Assembly: GCF_000483125.1 (NCBI RefSeq)
Contig: NZ_KI519553.1
Location: 221,124-285,123, forward strand
Source of the DNA: Atopobium fossor DSM 15642
GTDB lineage: Bacteria > Actinomycetota > Coriobacteriia > Coriobacteriales > Atopobiaceae
DNA length: 64,000 nt
Reading direction: 5' to 3'
The position numbers were made by a program, and so were the translations under genes. Positions 23,611 through 33,021 of the stretch are shown here, one piece after another. Numbering within the stretch: position 1 is the stretch's first letter; the number at the start of each line of letters is the position of its first letter. The notes beneath the pieces are model-generated. The model saw only the letters and a list, made by a program, of their open reading frames with translations. It ran no database searches and had not been told where the DNA came from.

Positions 23611-24204
23611 ATGGCAGAAGATAAAAACGCTGGTGTACGTTTTGGTGTAAAAAACGTTTACTATGCAATTTACAAAGAGGACACAGGCGTTTACGATACT
23701 CCCAAGCCTATTCCTGGTGCGATCAAGCTTACTCTTACACCAGAGGGTAGTGAGTCTACGTTTTATGCAGATGATGTAGCCTATGCGTCTTTCTCTACCA
23801 ATGGTGGTTATTCCGTTGAACTAGAAGATGCTTATATTACTGACGAGATGCGTCGCGACATTTTGGGCGAGGTTCAGGACAAAAACAAGGTTCAGATTGA
23901 GGTTGCAGACGCAAAGCCTAACACAATTGCTTTGATGTGGGAGTTTAGTGGTTCTAAGATCGCTAAGCGTGGCTTGCTTTATAAGGTTACCTTCTCCCGC
24001 GCAACTGAGGAAGGCAATACTAAGACTGATTCCACCACCCCCGATACCAATACCATGAGCGGCAAAGCAATTACCACCAAGCAGACAATTTCGTCTGTAA
24101 AGCGTGACGTTGTTAAAGCATCTGTTACGGATGAAACTGCAACTAAGGCTATTTTTGGTAAGTGGTTCGAGAAGGTTTACCTCCCTGATAGTAATGCAGC
24201 TTAA
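23611..24204 (+). CDS. Major tail (tube) protein
   Basis: 197 aa. GVKNVYYAIYKEDTG near the start and PGAIKLTLTPEGSESTFYADDVAY is the tail-tube pattern of the phi13/TP901 group. Codon bias resembles the capsid gene, in line with high expression. Followed by a strong terminator. Confidence 0.88.
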   Translation: MAEDKNAGVRFGVKNVYYAIYKEDTGVYDTPKPIPGAIKLTLTPEGSESTFYADDVAYASFSTNGGYSVELEDAYITDEMRRDILGEVQDKNKVQIEVADAKPNTIALMWEFSGSKIAKRGLLYKVTFSRATEEGNTKTDSTTPDTNTMSGKAITTKQTISSVKRDVVKASVTDETATKAIFGKWFEKVYLPDSNAA

Positions 24205-24226
24205 GTTTTAATAGTTTAGCTTTATT

Positions 24227-24263
24227 CCCCTAGTGGCTATTACTTAGCTACTAGGGGATTTTT
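24227..24263 (+). terminator. Terminator after the major tail gene
   Basis: CCCCTAGTGGC (24227-24237) pairs with GCTACTAGGGG (24247-24257), followed by ATTTTTCG. It would lower transcription of tail genes downstream relative to capsid and tube. Confidence 0.75.
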
Positions 24264-24404
24264 CGTATACGCATATGTGCCTATCCATTGGCACCTCTCC
24301 TCTTGCATGTCGTCTTTTCCCCTCCTTTCAACGATGTTGTACTCCTTATTGGCTGGTGGATAGGTGCATACGTGTGTACGGATGTGATTTGGAAGAGGAG
24401 AAAT

Positions 24405-24845
24405 ATGAGCAAGATTGTATTTGACGAGTCAGGCGAGCATGAAGCTTACTGCACCGCCTGGACATTAGTTATTTATGAGCAGCAATTCCATGCGGATATG
24501 ATTCAAGACGTATTTGGGCGTATTGACATGTCGAAGTCTAGGTACGAGCTGGATTCAAAAGGCGAAGTATTGACCGTTGATTATACCAACGAGAACTGGA
24601 CAAAGAATATCCAGGCACTCTGGGCAATGTTACGCACTGCATCTGAGATTGGCTTTATGGATGGCGATGTTGCCGCCAATAAACGTATTCCAAGTTATGA
24701 CGACTGGATTAAAACAGTTAAGGCGGTGGACTCTGACGGAATTGCAAGTTTTGTAATTACCGAAATGCAGAGCGGCTTTTTTCGACCCGCTGCAACTGAC
24801 AGCGGAACAACCAGTACAAAAGATAGTGGACAAGAGCAAGCGTAA
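24405..24845 (+). CDS. Tail assembly chaperone, gpG-like
   Basis: 146 aa from ATG 24405 (AGAGGAG upstream). Lies between the tube and tape-measure genes. The protein part ends in a low-complexity tail (DSGTTSTKDSGQEQA), while another open frame overlaps. A GGC TTT TTT CGA site at 24774-24785 is a probable programmed frameshift to make the longer gpGT-like form. These chaperones coat the tape measure during tail assembly. Confidence 0.82.
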   Translation: MSKIVFDESGEHEAYCTAWTLVIYEQQFHADMIQDVFGRIDMSKSRYELDSKGEVLTVDYTNENWTKNIQALWAMLRTASEIGFMDGDVAANKRIPSYDDWIKTVKAVDSDGIASFVITEMQSGFFRPAATDSGTTSTKDSGQEQA

Positions 24846-25041
24846 TCATCCATATACAGACGTTGTTATAACTGCGCTGGAATGTGGGCTATCGTTACGT
24901 GAAATTATGCGCAGTAGCTACGCAACAATATTTAACTTGCTCATTGCCTACTCTGACCGTAATTCGCGTGCAATGGAGAACAGCAACAAGCCAAAACGGA
25001 CCATACGCGAAGCGACCCAAGATGACATTGATAATTTTTAA
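24781..25041 (+). CDS. gpT-like frameshift extension of the tail chaperone
   Basis: This frame is open from 24757 and has no ATG with a ribosome site. Read from the T-run at 24777-24782 by +1 (or -2) shift it continues FDPLQLTAEQPVQKIVDK and then NHPYTDVVITALECGLS, protein-like sequence, unlike the low-complexity end of the zero frame. The shared N-terminus plus this part would be about 210 aa. GTG 24826 is a weaker alternative start. Confidence 0.7.
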   Translation, partial: FDPLQLTAEQPVQKIVDKSKRNHPYTDVVITALECGLSLREIMRSSYATIFNLLIAYSDRNSRAMENSNKPKRTIREATQDDIDNF

Positions 25042-25052
25042 CAGGAGTATTT

Positions 25053-28000
25053 ATGGCTGATGATGTTAAAGGTTTAAGTATTAAGTTTGGTGGCGATGCA
25101 AGCGAGCTTAAGAAAGCTTTAGTATCTGTAAATCAAGCTGCACGACAAACCCAATCACAGCTAAGAGCAGTCGGCAGGTCGCTAAAGATTAGCCCACAGA
25201 ATACTGGTCTTATCAATCGTCAGCTTAAAGAGTTATCAAAAGAAGCAGAAAACACTGCCCTAAAAATGAGCAAGACAAAGGCAAGTATTAAAAAGCTGGG
25301 TAGTGAACGCATAGCCTTTTTTGATTCTAACAAGTCTAAAGAGGTAGTCACCACTATAGATGAGCTGGCTAAAAAGACTAAGAATGCTGGGCTTGAAGCG
25401 GCACAAGCAAAACAGCGCTATGTCGAAATAAACAAAGAGCTTGAGCGCATGTATGCCGCTAATAATCAAAAAGGCAAGCCAAAACTACAAACGCTAAGCA
25501 ATAAAGAACTTGCATCTAAGAGCACTACATCTTGGCTTGGTGAAGAAAAAGCTGCTGAAATTTTGCGCCTACGTGAAGCATGGAAACAGGCGACAAGTGA
25601 AGCTGCTGCGTATGACAAAGTAGTACAACTTGAAAATATGCGTGCCAGTCTACAAGACGCAAACTTTAAGCTGCGCAGCTTAAACACCGAAATGCTAAAG
25701 CTTGATGGACGGTCTAGTTTTGCTAAACAATCAAGAGACGTACAGAAGCTTGATAGTTCAATTGCACAATGTGATACTCGACTTGCCCAACTTAAGCAAA
25801 ATGGCGAGAAGTTGGACCGTGCGCTTAAGCTTGATCCAAATAACATTCAGCTTGTTTCGCTTAAGGTACGTAATTTACAAGAGCAAGAAGAAGCAGCTAA
25901 AAATAAAGCAGAACTTCTCAAGCAAAAGTTGGACTCTTACAAAAATACTGATGCTTTTAGTAAGGTTAAAAATAGTCAAAAAGACTGGACAGCAGAAGTC
26001 CAACGCACAGAACAAGCTTATACTAATGCAAAGCAAAAACTGGAAAGCGCTAAAGGCACAATTGCCGAAATTAAAGAAAAGATTCGCACTCTTAATGTTA
26101 GAGACGGCGGCAAAGGCACGTCATCATTAGAGAATGATCTTAAAAAAGCAGAGCAGAACGCCAAGACACTTGATGTCGCGATGAAAAAAGCATTCAAGGA
26201 CATGGATACTGCCCACGCGTGTTCTGAGATTAAACAGGTCCAAACTGAGCTTGTAGAGACAAAGGCGCAGGCACAAGGTGCTGCCAATGAACTTACCCGT
26301 CTTTCGAGCCGGCATGGTGCATCATTTGATGCTTTAGCGCGAGTCGGTGGTATTTTATCTTCTACAATAACGCCTGTTGTCGCTGCCGCTGGATATGCGT
26401 CTGTTAGTGCTGCACAAGAAATTGACGCGTCATTCCGCAATATGAAAAAGACGGTCAATGGCACACCAGAGCAATTTGAAGCATTGCGCAAGGCTGCTGT
26501 TGATTTTTCGACTACACATGTAACTAGTGCATCTCAGATTTTAGAAATTGAAGCACTGGGCGGACAACTTGGTGTGGCAGCAGATAAGTTAGGCGCATTT
26601 GCCGAAGTTACGTCTAACCTTGATATTGCTACCAACCTTAACGCAGAAGAAATCGCAACAAGCCTAGGTCAGCTATCTAATATCATGGGCGATTTAACAC
26701 ATGACAATCTACCTCGATTCGGTGACGCATTAGTCCGCCTGGGCAACAACATGCCTACGCAAGAATCTAATATCCTAGAGGTCACTAATCGCATTGCATC
26801 TGCTGGACAGATTTTTGGTTTTACTACGCCGCAGGTATTGGCTTGGGCAACTGCAATCGCTGCGACTGGACAAAACTCAGAAGCAGCTGGTACAGCAATG
26901 AGTAAGACATTCTCTACGCTACAAGGCATTGTTGACGGGACGGTAACACACGCTGGTGCAAAGATGGATTTGCTGGCAAAGACAATGCATATGAGCGCAG
27001 ACGAGTTCGCAGAAGCATGGAGCACTAAACCATCTGAAACCTTGCAAAAGTTTATTGAAAGTTTAAAGGGTGTTAAAGATAATGGTGAGTCAGTAGACGC
27101 GGTGTTGGCTGGGCTAGGCATTAATTCTGTTCGCCAAAAACAGGCTATTGAAGGCTTGTTGAATACAACCGACGTTCTAAATGATTCACTTACTATTTCC
27201 CAGGATGCATGGAATGGCGTTAGTGATAAATGGGGTGCAGCTGGGGATGCTGCACGAGAAGCAGCACAAAAGTCAGAGGGTTTTTCTGGTGCATTAGAAA
27301 AAATCAAAAATGTTGCTAAGGCTGCTGGAGATTCACTAGGGCAATCATTTGCGCCTATTTTATCTAAGACTGCTGATGTAGCAAAAGACGTGTTTAAGGG
27401 CTTTGATGGGTTAAGTTCTGGAACAAAGACTAGCATAACTGGCATTGCCGTATTTATGGGGTTGCTTGGTCCAGCTCTTAAACTTCTTGGCGGCTTTGGT
27501 TTAGGTGCTGTTGAAGCTGGTAAATACCTTGGTGGATTTGGCAATGTATTTTCGCAGGTGCTAAAAGATAGTAAAACCTTTAATGGTGCGCTCGAAAGCG
27601 TGCAGCAGGGGTTAGACGCTGTCGAAGGAAATACAGTTAGCCTAACAGGCGCAATGGCTACGCTTAAAACAGCCGGTATTGCCGTACTTATTGTTGGCTT
27701 AGTAGCCTTGGCAAAAGGAATATACGACTGCTGGAAGCGCCAAAAAGACTTTGAAGATTCTCTTAACGCAGTTCGTGACGCTACAACAAGAGCTGTAAAT
27801 CTCAATCAATATCGCGATGGGATAGCAGGAGCTGGACAAGTAGCTAAGTTGTCTGCTAAGAGCTTTGAGGAATTTACCGAGTCAATCAAAAACCACGCTA
27901 AAGCGATGGACGAGAACGCTAAACAAGCAGAATCAGAGATTGGCAAGCTTAATTCAGTACAGGGGATTCTTAAAGATAGTATTGGCAAAACTGACCTTAA

Positions 28001-29540
28001 CGCCGAAGCGCAAGGCAGGCTAACTTGGGCAATTAAGGAATTTAACGAAGCGACAGGCGAGTCCATTACCGCACAAGACGTAATGAATGGTAAGTACACC
28101 GATGCCAACGGACAGGTCCAGGATTTGTCTGCTCATATTGACGAGCTAATCAAGAAGAAAAAAGAAGAAGCGCGTATTAATGCTTTAACTAAGAATCTTG
28201 AGGAAGCTTATTCAACGCAAGCAGAAGCGCAAAACCAATATGCAGCTGAACAGCAAGCTTGGAAAGACGCTTACGAAAGAAATAAAAAGTATTATGCGGA
28301 GCATAGCTCAGAGATAAAAAAGACTGGTGATAAAAGGACAGCAGAAGAATATGCTAAGGGACTTGCTGATGGTGCACATAAAGACAAGATTGATGAGTAT
28401 AAAAAATCAATCGAGGAAGCCACTCTTTCAGTAGAACGACATGAAAACGCACTAGGTGAAGCTGGCAAAACACTAACAAGCGTAGCTGCTGGCTATGAAA
28501 CCTTAGCGCAAAAACTAAGCGTTGCAACCAAAGGCATGTTTGAAGCGTCTTTACAGCCCGGTGTTGGTATTGCCGACTTATCACAAAAATTGTCCGAAGC
28601 TGGAATTAGCGTTGAGGATTTTGCCCAGCTTACGTCTGAGCAGCTAACAAGCATTGCTGAGAATTGGGATGGTAGTACTGCAAGTTTGCTAGAAAACTTA
28701 ATGAAGCAGTCTGATGGTTTCAAAGAAAATAAAGAGAACATCATCAATGCGCTTGCTGAACAAGCTGCTAAGTGTGAGGAGTTCGCACAGATTGAAGTAG
28801 GCGATAAGCATTACTCAATTTCAGACGACGGAACTATTTACGGCAACATTAAAGACTTGCAGAACTTAGCTCAGTTCACCATTGCAGGCAAAAACTACTG
28901 GGTAACTGACGATGGAACTGTTTTTAATGAAATGGGCAAGCTTGGCAACGTTAATGATTTTAAGGTTGGCGACAAACATTACAAAGTAACTGATGACGGC
29001 AGCGTCCAGGAAACTACAAACGGCGTCAAAGACCTTGGAATTAAGATTGCTTCAATCCCAAGCAGCAAGACCACTACGTTTGATGGAAACACTAAACCAT
29101 TGATGGATAAGATTAATAGCGCACGAAACGCACTAGATAGGGTTGGGCAGACAGTAGTAAGTGTATTGAGTGGTATTCCACACGCAGCTGGTGGCATTTT
29201 GCGCCAACACGCAAGTGGCGCGTTTATTGCATCACGTAATTCCATGCGCCTGCATGCAGATGGGTTTATCGCTAACCAGCCGACCATGATTACACCAAAA
29301 GATGTAGTTGGGGAAGCTGGAGCAGAAGCCATTATCCCGCTTACCAACAAAAAGTATGTATCGCCATTTGCAGGAACAGTAGCAGAAGAAATGCTTAAGC
29401 GCATTGGAGGAAGTGGGCAACAAGCAGATCCAGCTTTGCTCGCTTCTGTAGTTGCCCGCTCCATACGCAATGAATTAGAAGGCTTTGAATTAGTAGTAAA
29501 TAACCGAGAGTTAGGGCGTTTTGTAAGGAGTAGTTTATGA
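25053..29540 (+). CDS. Tail tape measure protein
   Basis: 1495 aa. Residues about 1-440 are charged coiled coil; a PhageMin_Tail-type domain follows (about 460-740: FRNMKKTVNGTPEQFEALRK, GQLGVAADKLGAFAEVTSNL). Hydrophobic stretches at about 790-830 and 870-890 (IAVLIVGLVALAKGIYDCW) may insert into the membrane during DNA entry. Near residues 1248-1330 three copies of a GDKHY-x8-DDGT type beta repeat occur. Ends with GEAGAEAIIPL, the conserved C-terminal motif. By the usual ratio the tail would be roughly 220 nm. Confidence 0.95.
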   Translation: MADDVKGLSIKFGGDASELKKALVSVNQAARQTQSQLRAVGRSLKISPQNTGLINRQLKELSKEAENTALKMSKTKASIKKLGSERIAFFDSNKSKEVVTTIDELAKKTKNAGLEAAQAKQRYVEINKELERMYAANNQKGKPKLQTLSNKELASKSTTSWLGEEKAAEILRLREAWKQATSEAAAYDKVVQLENMRASLQDANFKLRSLNTEMLKLDGRSSFAKQSRDVQKLDSSIAQCDTRLAQLKQNGEKLDRALKLDPNNIQLVSLKVRNLQEQEEAAKNKAELLKQKLDSYKNTDAFSKVKNSQKDWTAEVQRTEQAYTNAKQKLESAKGTIAEIKEKIRTLNVRDGGKGTSSLENDLKKAEQNAKTLDVAMKKAFKDMDTAHACSEIKQVQTELVETKAQAQGAANELTRLSSRHGASFDALARVGGILSSTITPVVAAAGYASVSAAQEIDASFRNMKKTVNGTPEQFEALRKAAVDFSTTHVTSASQILEIEALGGQLGVAADKLGAFAEVTSNLDIATNLNAEEIATSLGQLSNIMGDLTHDNLPRFGDALVRLGNNMPTQESNILEVTNRIASAGQIFGFTTPQVLAWATAIAATGQNSEAAGTAMSKTFSTLQGIVDGTVTHAGAKMDLLAKTMHMSADEFAEAWSTKPSETLQKFIESLKGVKDNGESVDAVLAGLGINSVRQKQAIEGLLNTTDVLNDSLTISQDAWNGVSDKWGAAGDAAREAAQKSEGFSGALEKIKNVAKAAGDSLGQSFAPILSKTADVAKDVFKGFDGLSSGTKTSITGIAVFMGLLGPALKLLGGFGLGAVEAGKYLGGFGNVFSQVLKDSKTFNGALESVQQGLDAVEGNTVSLTGAMATLKTAGIAVLIVGLVALAKGIYDCWKRQKDFEDSLNAVRDATTRAVNLNQYRDGIAGAGQVAKLSAKSFEEFTESIKNHAKAMDENAKQAESEIGKLNSVQGILKDSIGKTDLNAEAQGRLTWAIKEFNEATGESITAQDVMNGKYTDANGQVQDLSAHIDELIKKKKEEARINALTKNLEEAYSTQAEAQNQYAAEQQAWKDAYERNKKYYAEHSSEIKKTGDKRTAEEYAKGLADGAHKDKIDEYKKSIEEATLSVERHENALGEAGKTLTSVAAGYETLAQKLSVATKGMFEASLQPGVGIADLSQKLSEAGISVEDFAQLTSEQLTSIAENWDGSTASLLENLMKQSDGFKENKENIINALAEQAAKCEEFAQIEVGDKHYSISDDGTIYGNIKDLQNLAQFTIAGKNYWVTDDGTVFNEMGKLGNVNDFKVGDKHYKVTDDGSVQETTNGVKDLGIKIASIPSSKTTTFDGNTKPLMDKINSARNALDRVGQTVVSVLSGIPHAAGGILRQHASGAFIASRNSMRLHADGFIANQPTMITPKDVVGEAGAEAIIPLTNKKYVSPFAGTVAEEMLKRIGGSGQQADPALLASVVARSIRNELEGFELVVNNRELGRFVRSSL

Positions 29541-30376
29541 GGTTTGACCTAAAATACAAAGCGTCTACAGGCGAAGTATTCGAGCTTGATAGTGGCGACT
29601 TACACACGCAAAAGGCTATTGACTTAAGGGTTGGCGCCTGGGATATCGACCTGGGCGCCCATTCTTTATTAAATGCCCAACGTTTAGCGAAGACGGTTAA
29701 AACAGACTTTGTCACGCGTAACCGAGAACTAATGGAGCAATTCAGAATCGTATGCGATAGAGACGTGCGTGAAAAAACTTGCGGCGAACTTATCGCTTGC
29801 GGTGATTGGAAACAGCGAGCCTATATTACAGGGTTTGATACTTCAAAAGTTGATGGTGACTACGTTGAGGGCAAGCTTACTGTAGTCTTGCTTGATGGTG
29901 TATGGCGTAAAACTAAGGTTCACGAGCTGTTAAGCCGCTCAGGTGACCAAACAAGTGAATATGGATTAAATTACCCTCATGATTACCCATTTGATTTTGC
30001 CTACACGCAGATAGGCACTAATATTACTTTTGGCACAGACGCTTTAGTACGTATTACATTTTGGGGTGCGTGCAAAAACCCATACATCCAAATTGGGACG
30101 AACATTTACGCAGTAGAAAACGTGGATGTCCCATCAGGCGCCCGACTAGTGGTTGACCCAACGCGCATAGGTGAAATTGGGCATTCTATTGAGCTTATTG
30201 GTGAATTTGGGCAAAGCGAAAACAAATTTGCTAACCGTAGGCGGGGCGCTAAAGGCAGCGGGAGCTATATTTTTGAGCGTGTGCCCCGTGGACCGCAAAC
30301 AATCGCCTGGGGGCAAAGCTATGGAGTAACGCTTGAAGAAATACAAGAGAGGAGTGAGCCGCCTTGGAGCTTATAG
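29537..30376 (+). CDS. Distal tail protein (Dit-like)
   Basis: 279 aa, overlapping the tape measure stop (ATGA). Beta-rich with GAWDIDLGAHSLLN, GDWKQRAYITGFDTSKVDG and a galectin-like second half ending GSYIFERVPRGPQTIAW. Position and size match Dit hub proteins of siphoviruses. Confidence 0.85.
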   Translation: MRFDLKYKASTGEVFELDSGDLHTQKAIDLRVGAWDIDLGAHSLLNAQRLAKTVKTDFVTRNRELMEQFRIVCDRDVREKTCGELIACGDWKQRAYITGFDTSKVDGDYVEGKLTVVLLDGVWRKTKVHELLSRSGDQTSEYGLNYPHDYPFDFAYTQIGTNITFGTDALVRITFWGACKNPYIQIGTNIYAVENVDVPSGARLVVDPTRIGEIGHSIELIGEFGQSENKFANRRRGAKGSGSYIFERVPRGPQTIAWGQSYGVTLEEIQERSEPPWSL

Positions 30377-31350
30377 TAACCAATAAAAAGCTAGAAGATG
30401 TTGGGATATTTGATGCCACAGGCGACTTTGCTTATGGCAACGATGAAAACGACTTCTCTTTAAAATGGCAGTATGGAACGACCCCTCCCGAAATAGGAGG
30501 GGTTATTTATTGTGAGAACAGCGATATTGGCGGCGTTATCCGTGGCTATGATGTCAAGAATAGGCAGCTAACAGTTGTTGGGGATAGTTGGACTGGCATT
30601 TTAGCCAAACGCGTAGTTGCGCCTAAGATTGGACAAGACTACCGTGTTGTTAATGGTGAGCTAAATAAGGTTGCCCAGGAGTTATGTGACGGGTGCGGTT
30701 TAGGTGGCTTTGTAATCACCGGACAATTTAACAGTGGAATTGAAGTTAACCATACATTCAAAGGCGTAAATAAAGACGAAGCACAAAAAGACACTGGGCG
30801 TTATATGAGCCTGTGGGCGGCGTTTTGGCAACTTTGCGTTGAATATAACGCGAAAGTTCGCGCTACATGGACTGGTAATCCAGTGCGCCTACACCTTGAC
30901 TTTATGAAAGCAATTGACTACTCAAATAGCGAAGAACTACCAACAGATGCCTTTAGAGTGGATATTAAAACTGAGCGACCAACCAATCATTTGTGTTGCT
31001 TGGGCAAAGGTGAGTTGCATAACCGACATGTAATTGACTTATATATGGATGAAAACGGGAACATTTCCAGGCAACAAAGCATTTTTGGGTTGGATGAAGT
31101 TGTAGAGCTTTACGACTATTCCAGTACTGAAAATCTAGAAGCAGACGGCAAGAAGAAGCTAAAAGAGCTTTGGGAAAAGTCTAAAAACATAGAGGTTGAT
31201 ATACCAGATGACTCTGATCTGGTATTCGATTTAGGGGATAGAGTGGGCGGCGTTGACTTGTCAACAGGGATAACCGCCCATGCTGTTATTACAAAAAAGA
31301 TTGTCAAAGTGCCCGAAGGCACAATCTCTTACGAAACGGTGGTGAGGTAA
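30364..31350 (+). CDS. Tail-associated hub protein (ReqiPepy6 Gp37-like)
   Basis: 328 aa, TTG start (GAGGAG upstream) overlapping Dit by 13 bases. Contains IRGYDVKNRQLTVVGDSWTGIL and FWQLCVEYNAKVRATW, then LGDRVGGVD near the end, as in Gp37-like tail proteins of actinobacterial phages. Probably the Tal/hub protein below Dit. An 8-bp perfect terminator-like hairpin lies inside the gene at 30482-30504. Confidence 0.8.
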   Translation: MELIVTNKKLEDVGIFDATGDFAYGNDENDFSLKWQYGTTPPEIGGVIYCENSDIGGVIRGYDVKNRQLTVVGDSWTGILAKRVVAPKIGQDYRVVNGELNKVAQELCDGCGLGGFVITGQFNSGIEVNHTFKGVNKDEAQKDTGRYMSLWAAFWQLCVEYNAKVRATWTGNPVRLHLDFMKAIDYSNSEELPTDAFRVDIKTERPTNHLCCLGKGELHNRHVIDLYMDENGNISRQQSIFGLDEVVELYDYSSTENLEADGKKKLKELWEKSKNIEVDIPDDSDLVFDLGDRVGGVDLSTGITAHAVITKKIVKVPEGTISYETVVR

Positions 31351-31592
31351 TGAGCAAGCACACAGGTTATTCCTTGTGGATGTGTGATGTACAGGGATGC
31401 AAGAGCGAAGAATATATCAAAGATGACCAAAAAGTCGAGCTGTTCCAAACGCGCACATACACTGATAAAAACGGGTTTGAGCGTGAAGTTATCTTGTGTC
31501 GCCACCACGCACAGTTATTTGATATAGCACATGAAAACTTTCTCATTGCAGTACAAAACTTAATGAGTGGTAAGAAAGAGAAGGTTGATTAA
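31350..31592 (+). CDS. Small cysteine/histidine protein of the tail module
   Basis: 80 aa. CDVQGC and, 45 residues on, CRHH suggest a zinc site joining two beta segments. Overlaps both neighbours by one base. Function unknown; possibly a tail-fibre assembly factor. Confidence 0.65.
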   Translation: MSKHTGYSLWMCDVQGCKSEEYIKDDQKVELFQTRTYTDKNGFEREVILCRHHAQLFDIAHENFLIAVQNLMSGKKEKVD

Positions 31593-32464
31593 TGACAGTT
31601 GAATTAGTCACAGGTGCCGCAAGGTCAGCTCATGTGTCTTCTGATGATGTGGCAAATTTATTCGCTGGGCTTGCTGGGCGAGACGCATATGTGATGGGCA
31701 ACAGTCTGCCTAAGCTTACGTTTCAAGGAGCAAATAGACTACAAATACCTGCATGTGGACTTTTAGTTAATGGTAGATTTGTCCGCTTAACTGGCAGTAC
31801 ACAAGTATCCATACAGTCTGGCTCACAATCTGCAAAGCGGCGTGATTTAATATGCGTGCGTTATATCGCAGACCATAGCTCTAATACCGAAACAGCAGAA
31901 CTCAAGGTAGTAGCCGGCAATTCTGTATCTAAGAGTCAAAACTTATCTGACCCTAATGTCCCGCTAAAGGGCAATATTTTAGACGGTGCACCTGATGTAT
32001 ATGTACCAATTATCAAGGTTGAACTTGATGGACTAACACCAAGTGCCGAGTGGATCATTGGCAATATTGCTAGTCCACAGCCTGCCCGCCTGTTTAGTGG
32101 AACTTACGAAAGCACAAAAAGCGCTCAGATTACTCTTTCCGATATTGTAACCAATTACACCCGCCTTGATGTGGTCTATCAAACCTCAGGCGGAGACGTG
32201 GGCACAACTACGCTTTATAACCCGCGTGGGGGGATGAAATTCTCCATTGTGGCAATGGAGCCTTCAAACAATATGGTCTTTATCAAAAATAAATGCTTTG
32301 AAATACAAAGCAACTCCAAAACCATTAATGCCGCACGTCCCAATGATTCCACTTCTGCATGGTGGGCTAAAGAGCACAGATTCCAGCCAACTGACAATGC
32401 AGGTATTTACACCTCTCACGCAAATGTGATTGGCATTATTGCTGTATACGGCTACAAGATTTAG
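31592..32464 (+). CDS. Probable receptor-binding/baseplate upper protein
   Basis: 290 aa. Residues 1-150 resemble the N-terminal part of baseplate upper proteins (DDVANLFAGLAGRDAYVMG, GNRLQIPACGLLVNGRFVRL). The C-terminal half is beta-rich, likely the host-binding part. Last structural gene before lysis. Confidence 0.75.
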   Translation: MTVELVTGAARSAHVSSDDVANLFAGLAGRDAYVMGNSLPKLTFQGANRLQIPACGLLVNGRFVRLTGSTQVSIQSGSQSAKRRDLICVRYIADHSSNTETAELKVVAGNSVSKSQNLSDPNVPLKGNILDGAPDVYVPIIKVELDGLTPSAEWIIGNIASPQPARLFSGTYESTKSAQITLSDIVTNYTRLDVVYQTSGGDVGTTTLYNPRGGMKFSIVAMEPSNNMVFIKNKCFEIQSNSKTINAARPNDSTSAWWAKEHRFQPTDNAGIYTSHANVIGIIAVYGYKI

Positions 32465-32473
32465 GAGGTGTCT

Positions 32474-32791
32474 ATGAATGATTGGCAGCCACTCTTAAGC
32501 CTGGCGGTACCAGTAATTACTTTGGTGCTCTTTGCGCGCACGATGCTACAAGACCGCGAAGAGGCAGCACGTAGCTTTGAAGCTTTGACGGTAAGCCTTG
32601 ACCAGCTTAAGTCAATGGTTGAAAAGCTTGAAGCCAAAGTAGACGGAATTACCGAGAGACTAAACGCCCATACGGTTGATTTATCGCGTATGGAATTGCG
32701 CGTTACTGCACTTGAAAGCCGTATGGGTGAGCTTGAGAGTAAGTGCGGGACACACACAGACCTATTAGCAAACATTAAGACAAAGGAGTAA
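32474..32791 (+). CDS. Single-TM coiled-coil protein of the lysis module
   Basis: 105 aa from ATG 32474 (AGGAGGTG upstream). TM at about 6-24 (LLSLAVPVITLVLFA), then a long coiled coil with heptads (DQLKSMVEKLEAKVDGITERL). Similar XhlA-type or hemolysin-like proteins accompany holins. Confidence 0.72.
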   Translation: MNDWQPLLSLAVPVITLVLFARTMLQDREEAARSFEALTVSLDQLKSMVEKLEAKVDGITERLNAHTVDLSRMELRVTALESRMGELESKCGTHTDLLANIKTKE

Positions 32792-32793
32792 GC

Positions 32794-33021
32794 ATGAGTA
32801 TTAAAAAGTGGGCAATCGCCGCAGGTATACGTGCACTAAAGACATTTGCGCAGGTATCCGTATCTTTGATTGGCACTGGTGCTGTTGGTTTTACTGACCT
32901 AGATTGGGTGCAGATTGCATCCGTAGCAGGTGTAGCAGCAGTGACCTCCATCCTCACTAGCATTGCAGGACTTCCCGAGGTCGAGCAGGGCACTAGCCCA
33001 TTGGCAAAGAGTGAGCACTAA
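32794..33021 (+). CDS. Holin (r1t-like)
   Basis: 75 aa. Two hydrophobic segments: FAQVSVSLIGTGAVGF and VQIASVAGVAAVTSILTSIAG, with a DLDW turn between them, then a charged tail. Forms membrane holes to release or trigger the endolysin that follows, whose start overlaps this stop. Confidence 0.85.
   Translation: MSIKKWAIAAGIRALKTFAQVSVSLIGTGAVGFTDLDWVQIASVAGVAAVTSILTSIAGLPEVEQGTSPLAKSEH

Noticed and set aside
26669-27805. 378-aa minus-strand ORF
   Set aside because: Lies entirely within the tape measure gene on the opposite strand, has Ser/Ala/Pro-rich shadow composition and no ribosome site.
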